Positions 44,520 to 50,641 of a stretch of DNA of 50,641 bases are shown here, one piece after another. Both the position numbers and the translations under genes were made by a program. The DNA comes from Anaerotignum sp. GTDB taxonomy: Bacteria > Bacillota > Clostridia > Lachnospirales > Anaerotignaceae. Under the pieces are notes generated by a model. The model had not been told where the DNA came from, did not search any database, and worked only from the letters and a program-made list of their open reading frames with translations. Every line of letters begins with the position of its first letter. Position 1 is the stretch's first letter. Location of the stretch: the NCBI GenBank assembly GCA_028710085.1, contig JAQUSU010000007.1, positions 1 through 50,641 on the forward strand, given 5' to 3'.

Positions 44520-44666
44520 ATGACAAGAGAGTATTTTGAAGAATTATTCAAATATAAGTTACTTGAAAAAGCCTATGACAGATTTGAGCAAGAGTTTGCA
44601 TCAGGGGAGTATCATTCCGAAGAGGATGCGGTTGATGCTGTCATAGAGGAAATTGTTAAGGGGTGA
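44520..44666 (+). CDS. Small phage protein (48 aa)
   Basis: GAGGAGG RBS; MTREYFEELFKYKLLEKAYDRFEQEFASGEYHSEEDAVDAVIEEIVKG, stop overlaps next gene region. Confidence 0.65.
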   Translation: MTREYFEELFKYKLLEKAYDRFEQEFASGEYHSEEDAVDAVIEEIVKG

Positions 44667-45061
44667 TGCTGTTGGGAAAAGAACGAGATTTAAAGCTACA
44701 GAGCTACAATATTTCTGACAACCACTATCGGGAGCTAAAATATTTTTGCAGACAGTACAGGGAGAAGCAATCACAGCTGCGGTCTATCACGGAACTATCT
44801 TCACCTAGCTTCGGCGGAATTGGCGGGGGAAACAAAATATCTGATAGAACGGCAGACACAGCGGTAAAAAGAGCACAGTTACAAAGAGATATTGAAATAA
44901 TTGAACAGGCTGCAATCGAAGCAGACAGCGAGATTTTTCAATACATATTGTGTAATGTAGTTGATTGTGTTCCGTATCAGTATTTGGGTGTTCCGGCAGG
45001 AAAGAATCAGTTTTACGAGGCACGGAGGAAGTTTTTTAATTTGCTGTCTCTAAAAAGATAG
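44663..45061 (+). CDS. ArpU/RinA-like phage late-gene regulator candidate
   Basis: Position before terminase; DRTADTAVKRAQLQRDIEIIEQAAIEADSEIFQYILCNVVD...GVPAGKNQFYEARRKFFNLL architecture; recognised by eye only. Confidence 0.55.
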   Translation: MMLLGKERDLKLQSYNISDNHYRELKYFCRQYREKQSQLRSITELSSPSFGGIGGGNKISDRTADTAVKRAQLQRDIEIIEQAAIEADSEIFQYILCNVVDCVPYQYLGVPAGKNQFYEARRKFFNLLSLKR

Positions 45062-45124
45062 GGACTCAGGGGACGTGCTTTCGTGATATTATGATACCGT
45101 AGATATTTTTACAACACCTCCATG

Positions 45125-45152
45125 GGCATTGGCGTAAGCTGGTGCCCTTTTG
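45125..45152 (+). terminator. Hairpin GGGCATTGGC-gtaa-GCTGGTGCCC + TTTT
   Basis: 10-bp stem (with G-U pairs), GTAA loop and short T tract. Confidence 0.6.
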
Positions 45153-45223
45153 TATGGGATTGACTAAAAAATTATGCTTCTAGTCAATTTTATGCTATAC
45201 TAAAAATAAAGGTGGCGTTTAAT

Positions 45224-45334
45224 ATGGGTGATAAAAGTCCAAAAAAGAAAGAAGTCAAGAAGAAGGAAGCTGTAGATAATACCGGATCCACAATAAAACA
45301 AAGCGAAAAGAAAAAGAAAAAAACATATGAGTAA
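45224..45334 (+). CDS. Lys-rich 36-aa small protein
   Basis: MGDKSPKKKEVKKKEAVDNTGSTIKQSEKKKKKTYE; extended -10 TGCTATACT at 45193-45201; terminator follows. Confidence 0.6.
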   Translation: MGDKSPKKKEVKKKEAVDNTGSTIKQSEKKKKKTYE

Positions 45335-45341
45335 CAGCTTA

Positions 45342-45368
45342 ACCGACATTTAATCGTGTCGGTTTTTT
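45342..45368 (+). terminator. Rho-independent terminator
   Basis: ACCGACA-tttaatcg-TGTCGGT TTTTT. Confidence 0.88.
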
Positions 45369-45537
45369 CATACCCAAAACCAGAATATGCCAGAAATGCA
45401 ATATGGAAGTGCATAAATATGACCAGTCATATTATTTGATGAGGGGTAAGTTAGAAAAACAAGAAAGATGTGATATATAAACTAATACTTAAGCATCCTA
45501 GAGGTGCTTTTTTATTGCCTAAAAGGAGGGCGGTAAA

Positions 45538-45996
45538 ATGCCAAAAGGCAAGGGCGGACGACCGCCTAAATATAAATGCAAAGAAGAAATAGAGGGCTTG
45601 ATTGAAACCTATTTTGAAGAATGTGAGGGCATTCCTTGGCTAGATGAAGAAGGTAAGCCGTTGCAAGCAGACAAAGGGTTTATCATATATAAAAAAAGAC
45701 CAAAACCCCCGACGGTTACAGGATTAGCCTTGGCTTTGGGATTCTCCACTCGCCTAAGTTTGCTGAATTATCAAGCAAAACCTGAATTCATGAACACGAT
45801 TACACGCGCGAAAACATTCATTGAAGAATACGCTGAGCGCAGATTGTTTGACAGAGAAGGTGTGCAAGGTGCGAAATTCAGTTTGATTAATAATTTCAAA
45901 GGCTGGTCGGATAAGCCGAAGGACGATTCCGACAAGGAGCTTTTTGAGAAGCTTGATGATATTCTGGAGGGGATCAACCATGCAGCTAAGCAGTAA
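45538..45996 (+). CDS. Phage terminase small subunit
   Basis: GRPPKYKCKEEIEGLIETYFEEC...PPTVTGLALALGFSTRLSLLNYQ. Confidence 0.9.
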   Translation: MPKGKGGRPPKYKCKEEIEGLIETYFEECEGIPWLDEEGKPLQADKGFIIYKKRPKPPTVTGLALALGFSTRLSLLNYQAKPEFMNTITRAKTFIEEYAERRLFDREGVQGAKFSLINNFKGWSDKPKDDSDKELFEKLDDILEGINHAAKQ

Positions 45997-47194
45997 GCAA
46001 AAGGAATTCTGGAACAATGCTGAATCCCGCTGGAACGTCAAATCGGGGGCGACTCGTTCGGGTAAAACGTATATGGATTATTACGTTATACCGAAACGAA
46101 TACGAGCTGTGGCAGGCAGGGACGGGCTTGTGGTTATCCTGGGCAATACAAAGGGTACGCTGCAGCGTAATATTATTGAGCCACTTCAAAACATTTGGGG
46201 TACGCAGCTTGTTTCTGATATTCGCTCTGATAATACGGCCATGCTGTTTGGCGAAAAGTGTTACTGCCTGGGTGCTGATAAAATAAACCAGGTAAACCGC
46301 ATACGAGGATCCAGCATTAAATATTGCTACGGTGATGAAGTTGTCACATGGCATCAGGACGTGTTCACCATGCTAAAGTCTCGTTTAGACAAAAGCTACA
46401 GCAAGTTTGACGGAACGTGCAATCCAGAAGGGCCTAATCACTGGTTTCACAAGTTCCTGCAGAGTGATGCAGATCTGTATTTGCAGCAGTACACGATTGA
46501 TGATAATCCGTTCAACTCCAAAGAGTTTGTGGAGAACCTGAAAAAAGAGTATAAGGGCTCCATATTTTACGACCGGTACATACTTGGTTTGTGGGTTGCG
46601 GCAGAGGGGGTTATATATCGTTTATTTGCCGATGATGCAGAAAGGTTCATCCTAAAAGAAAAACCAAAGATTGCTTTTGGAACGATCGGGGTTGACTTCG
46701 GAGGGAATGGATCCGCCCATGCTTTTAGCTGTACGGGTTTTACACAGTCCATGAAAGAGGTTGTGACACTGGAAGAACATTATAGAAAAGAAATTATTAG
46801 TCCTACTCAGCTTGAGCAGGACTTTGTTGATTTTGTGGTAATGTGCAAAGCAAAGTACAAGGTTGCTGAAGCTTACTGTGACAGCGCCGAAACAACGTTA
46901 ATCCAAGGGCTTAGAAATGCTTGTGCCAAAAAAGGGATTGCAATCTCCATTAAGCCGGCAATGAAAAAAGAGGTAAACGACAGAATCAGGTTTTATTGCA
47001 GGTTGATGTCTTCGGATCGATACAAAATATCAAAGAACTGTATCCACACCATAGAGGCCTTTCGGACTGCTTTGTGGGACAGCAAATATATTACAAAGGA
47101 CAAAAGGCTGGATGATGGCACGACCAATATTGACAGCCTTGATGCCCAGGAATACAGCACAGAGCCGTATATGAAAGCGATTATGAGTATATAA
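45980..47194 (+). CDS. Phage terminase large subunit
   Basis: VKSGATRSGKTYMDYYVIP Walker A; TCNPEGPNHWFHKF; IGVDFGGNGSAHAF nuclease. Confidence 0.95.
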   Translation: MQLSSKQKEFWNNAESRWNVKSGATRSGKTYMDYYVIPKRIRAVAGRDGLVVILGNTKGTLQRNIIEPLQNIWGTQLVSDIRSDNTAMLFGEKCYCLGADKINQVNRIRGSSIKYCYGDEVVTWHQDVFTMLKSRLDKSYSKFDGTCNPEGPNHWFHKFLQSDADLYLQQYTIDDNPFNSKEFVENLKKEYKGSIFYDRYILGLWVAAEGVIYRLFADDAERFILKEKPKIAFGTIGVDFGGNGSAHAFSCTGFTQSMKEVVTLEEHYRKEIISPTQLEQDFVDFVVMCKAKYKVAEAYCDSAETTLIQGLRNACAKKGIAISIKPAMKKEVNDRIRFYCRLMSSDRYKISKNCIHTIEAFRTALWDSKYITKDKRLDDGTTNIDSLDAQEYSTEPYMKAIMSI

Positions 47195-47208
47195 GGGGGG
47201 TGATTTGA

Positions 47209-48576
47209 ATGCAGGCGATTTTACAGTATTTAAGCAAAGAGGGTTACGATGCAGTTGACAGCAGCTATTATGCAAGGATAGGGTTGTGGCTTAGCTGGTA
47301 CAAAGGCAAGGTTGTCCAGTTTCACAACTACAGGCAGTATAACGGCATGAAGAAAATAAACAGAACCAGAAAGACCCTAGGTATGGCCAAAAAGATTTGT
47401 GAGGACTGGGCAAACCTTGAGCTAAACGAAAAGGTTAGTATCGTAATCGATGATGAAGCTATCAATAGTGCCGTGCATGAGGTTCTTCAAGCCAATAACT
47501 TCCGCATAAAAGGAAACCAGCTTCTTGAAATAGCATACGCCCTGGGGACTGGGGCCTTTGTGGAATATCTGGACGGTGCGAAGATTTGCATTGACTATAT
47601 TCGTGCAAGTATGATTTATCCAATACAGTGGGACAATGGGGAAATATTAAGCTGCGCATTTGCCAGTGAACGTGTCAACGGCAAAAAGAAACTGGTATAC
47701 CTCAACATTCACGAAAGGCAGGAAAACGGATTTTGTGTAATCAAGAATCGCATGTTTGAGAGAAACGGGAATAATTTAACCGCCGTTGAGCTTCCGGAAG
47801 GGTTGGTTGAGGAATACAGCACAGGAAGCAGCATTCCATGGTTTCAGATTATTACACCAAACATTGTGAATAATGTGGACCTGGACTGCCCTATGGGCGT
47901 TTCAGTTTATGCCAATGCAATAGATCAGCTTGAGGGCGTGGATCTGGTGTATGACAGTTATTTGAACGAATTCCGCTTAGGCAAAAAGAGAATTATTGTG
48001 CCTAATACAATGGCAAGAATGCTGATTGAGGACAGCGGAACCATTACGCCACTTTTTGATGATAATGATACAGAATTTTATTCCTTGGGCATTGAGGGGG
48101 AAGAGAATCAAAAAATACAGGAAATCAACATGGAAATCAGAGCGGATGCCCATGAAAAGGCAATCAGCAGGACATTAAGCCTGTTATCGGATAAGTGCGG
48201 CCTGGGCGAAGATAGATATAAATTCGAAAACAGCGGGGTAAAAACGGCAACCGAGGTAGTTAGTGAAAAGTCAGAGCTATATCAAAACCTCAGAAAGCAT
48301 GAGCTGATCCTTGAAGGGGCTTTGACGAATCTGGTTAAGGCAATTGCGGCTATGCTGGAATACAGGGAAGAAATTCAGGTTACAGTTAATTTTGACGATA
48401 GCATCATCGAAGATACAGCGGCAGAAAAGCAACAGTTTCTTCAGGAAATAAGGGACGGTATCCGGCAGAAATGGGAATATCGGGCCCGCTTCTTCGGTGA
48501 GACGGAGGAAGAAGCGAAAACGAAAGTTGCAGAAACACAGAGTAATAATATGCTGATGGGGTTTGGTGATGAATAA
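47209..48576 (+). CDS. Phage portal protein (SPP1 gp6-like)
   Basis: Position and GVSVYANAIDQLEGVDLVYDSYLNEFRLGKKRI; KTATEVVSEKSELYQNLRKHE. Confidence 0.92.
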   Translation: MQAILQYLSKEGYDAVDSSYYARIGLWLSWYKGKVVQFHNYRQYNGMKKINRTRKTLGMAKKICEDWANLELNEKVSIVIDDEAINSAVHEVLQANNFRIKGNQLLEIAYALGTGAFVEYLDGAKICIDYIRASMIYPIQWDNGEILSCAFASERVNGKKKLVYLNIHERQENGFCVIKNRMFERNGNNLTAVELPEGLVEEYSTGSSIPWFQIITPNIVNNVDLDCPMGVSVYANAIDQLEGVDLVYDSYLNEFRLGKKRIIVPNTMARMLIEDSGTITPLFDDNDTEFYSLGIEGEENQKIQEINMEIRADAHEKAISRTLSLLSDKCGLGEDRYKFENSGVKTATEVVSEKSELYQNLRKHELILEGALTNLVKAIAAMLEYREEIQVTVNFDDSIIEDTAAEKQQFLQEIRDGIRQKWEYRARFFGETEEEAKTKVAETQSNNMLMGFGDE

Positions 48577-50354
48577 TGCTGAAACCAAAGTATATTGAGC
48601 AGCTTCCCGATCATCTCATTGAGCTGTACAGTGAGCTGGAGCAGGATATTCTTGCTGATATGGCAAGGCGCTTAAGCACTTACGATTATTATATACCTGC
48701 AGCCCAATGGCAGAGAGATAAGCTGATTGAGTTGGGCGGTTTTGAGGACTGGATCATAAAAGCCTTGGCAAACAGAACCGACATGACACAGGAAGAAATA
48801 AAAATCCTGATGGAAGAAGCAGGTATGAAGGCGCTTAAGTTCGATGATGGGATATATAAAGCTGCAGGGCTTGACGTTCCGCCCATCTCCGCTTCTCCGG
48901 CACTGCTGAACGTGCTTAATGCGGGAATAATGAAAACAAATGGGCTATTTCAAAACCTCACAAATACAACCGCCGGTACTGCAACAAAGCAGCTGGAAAA
49001 TGCTTTGGATCGGGCATACATGCAAATTATAAGCGGCGCATTTGACAAGGAGACGAGTGTCAGAAACGCAGTTAAAGACCTTTCCCGTCATGGTGTTGGC
49101 GCCATTACATACCCCACCGGTAAGACAGACAGCTTGGAAACTGCTGTAAGACGTGCGGTTGTTACCGGAGTGAATCAGACAGCCTTAAAATTGCAAGAGA
49201 CACGGGCAGAGCAAATGGACAGTGATCTTGTGGAGACTACTGCACATGGAGGTGCCAGGCCTTCTCATGCAGAGTGGCAGGGAAAAGTATTCAGCTTAAG
49301 CGGCAAGAGCAACAAGTATCCTGATTTTAAAGGCTCCACGGGTTATGGAACAGGCGCAGGTCTTGGAGGGTGGAACTGCCGGCATAGCTTTTATCCATAT
49401 TTCGAAGGATCTCCACGAGCATACACAGATGATGAATTAAAGGAATATAATTCAAAAAACGTGGTATATAACGGCCAGAAAATGACAGAATATGAAGCAT
49501 CCTTACAGCAACGAAACATTGAACGTAATATACGGCGGTGGAAGCGTGAGAAAAAAGCTATGGAGGCTGCTGGATTACCTACGGATGAAGCAAGCGCAAA
49601 AATAAAAAGTTGGCAGGAACGGGAAAAGGATTTCTTAAAACAAACAGGGTTTAAAAAACAGGTTGGTAGGTCACAGGTTGCTGGTTATGGTAAAAAAGAT
49701 GCTAGGCATACAACGGCAGAACTGGAAAAAGCGGGAGGTATTCCAGTAAAATTAAAGGAATCATTTGAAAGGGGTATTACCAACAAGAAGAACGCAGGAC
49801 TTGATAACGCAAAAGTAGATATTGACTACATTAATTCTTCTGAATATAAAGACAAATTTAAGCATATTACTAACAATGTAAAGGTTAATACGCAGATATA
49901 TGACCAAGCAAGGGCAATGCTTATTCATAGAAAAGGAACCCACAATGAGGATTTATGCTTGATCAATAGCTTGTCTGGAGAGGTAGTTGGCAGGCAAGTG
50001 AATAGCAATGTAGTTTATAACGTTGTTTACAATCGTAGTTTAAATAAAGCGATAGCTGAAAACGAGCCATTTACTTTAATCAGCATTCATAACCACCCGA
50101 CAAACATACCACCTACTGGTAAAGATTTCACATCTAATGGTTCACATAAATACAATCTTGGTATAGTAGCGTGTCATGATGGTACAGTTTACACATACAA
50201 ATCGGGTAATAAAATTTTTACGTCAGGTTTATTTGATAAAAGGGTTGAAAAGTACAAGAAAGTTTATTACAATAGTTCAGAGGTAGAAGTCCACGAGATG
50301 GTTCTCGATGAATTTGTAAAGGAGTATGGTATAGAATGGAGCAAGATAAAATAA
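48576..50354 (+). CDS. Phage minor head/MuF-type protein with C-terminal JAB/JAMM-like domain
   Basis: N-terminal minor capsid region with TAHGGARPSHAEWQGKVF...GWNCRHSFYPYF; C-terminal ISIHNHPTNIPPTGKD motif. Confidence 0.85.
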   Translation: MLKPKYIEQLPDHLIELYSELEQDILADMARRLSTYDYYIPAAQWQRDKLIELGGFEDWIIKALANRTDMTQEEIKILMEEAGMKALKFDDGIYKAAGLDVPPISASPALLNVLNAGIMKTNGLFQNLTNTTAGTATKQLENALDRAYMQIISGAFDKETSVRNAVKDLSRHGVGAITYPTGKTDSLETAVRRAVVTGVNQTALKLQETRAEQMDSDLVETTAHGGARPSHAEWQGKVFSLSGKSNKYPDFKGSTGYGTGAGLGGWNCRHSFYPYFEGSPRAYTDDELKEYNSKNVVYNGQKMTEYEASLQQRNIERNIRRWKREKKAMEAAGLPTDEASAKIKSWQEREKDFLKQTGFKKQVGRSQVAGYGKKDARHTTAELEKAGGIPVKLKESFERGITNKKNAGLDNAKVDIDYINSSEYKDKFKHITNNVKVNTQIYDQARAMLIHRKGTHNEDLCLINSLSGEVVGRQVNSNVVYNVVYNRSLNKAIAENEPFTLISIHNHPTNIPPTGKDFTSNGSHKYNLGIVACHDGTVYTYKSGNKIFTSGLFDKRVEKYKKVYYNSSEVEVHEMVLDEFVKEYGIEWSKIK

Positions 50355-50470
50355 CAGTATATTACGACGGGCCTGTTATTACTTCGGCAAAAACCATTGA
50401 AGAATTGGAAATGGACATTGCTGAGGAAAAGAAAAAAAGCGAACAGATGAAAGAATGGGAAGAAGATTAA
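50336..50470 (+). CDS. Small acidic protein (44 aa) overlapping MuF-JAB gene
   Basis: MEQDKITVYYDGPVITSAKTIEELEMDIAEEKKKSEQMKEWEED; AAGGAG RBS at ~50319-50324. Confidence 0.65.
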   Translation: MEQDKITVYYDGPVITSAKTIEELEMDIAEEKKKSEQMKEWEED

Positions 50471-50472
50471 AG

Positions 50473-50504
50473 CCACTTAGACGATTACGTTTAGGTGGTT
50501 TTTT
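50473..50504 (+). terminator. Rho-independent terminator after the MuF/small acidic gene pair
   Basis: CCACTTAGACG-atta-CGTTTAGGTGG TTTTTT. Confidence 0.92.
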
Positions 50505-50641
50505 CATATACTAATAGAGAAGAGCAAAACTCCACGTGAAAATTTTAAAATAATAACAATTCATAGAAAGCAAAAATTTTAAGATAGTATAGGCATAACA
50601 AATCAAGCCTTCAACAAAAATGTTAAAGACAGGCTGGAAAA

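Noticed and set aside
29649-50641. Genome-wide amber recoding in the prophage
   Set aside because: Several phage genes end normally at TAG and only one gene has an internal TAG; recoding of the whole phage is unlikely.

Overview
50.6-kb chromosomal window from a motile, probably spore-forming clostridial (Lachnospirales-like) genome, read from sequence and the supplied ORF track only. (1) 1-560: 3' end of a 23S rRNA gene with no recognisable 5S behind it, then tRNA-Trp(CCA), tRNA-Asp(GTC) and tRNA-Val(TAC). (2) 640-9.9 kb: housekeeping genes: DUF6472-like small protein, ACT protein, LysR/YeiH divergent pair, signal peptidase I, SipL-like DUF3794+LysM protein, amino-acid ABC transporter with a DapF-fold epimerase/racemase. 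(3) 9.9-22 kb: flagellar/chemotaxis cluster (csrA, fliW, DUF6470, flgL, flgK, flgN, flgM, cheB, cheR, cheW, cheA on the minus strand; FliK-like, FlhB-C-like and PilZ genes on the plus strand). (4) 22-29.3 kb: 1730-aa SLH-domain surface protein with alternating Fn3-like repeats and two tandem paralogous Cna-B/carboxypeptidase-regulatory-like proteins without signal peptides. (5) 29.46 kb to window end: left ~21 kb of a prophage whose att site lies in a truncated tRNA-Arg(CCG) gene: integrase, ImmA/repressor, Cro-like switch, PAPS-reductase-like protein, DUF2800/DUF2815/DNA polymerase/VapE/VRR-NUC/SNF2 replication module, HNH, a sigma-like gene with an in-frame TAG, terminase, portal and a MuF protein with a JAB/JAMM-like C-terminus. 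Most interesting: a face-to-face promoter switch with five TTAG-N8-CTAA operators, the MuF-JAB fusion with an overlapping small acidic ORF, the amber-interrupted sigma gene, an iteron-like putative origin, and several MITE-like or hairpin-array repeats.
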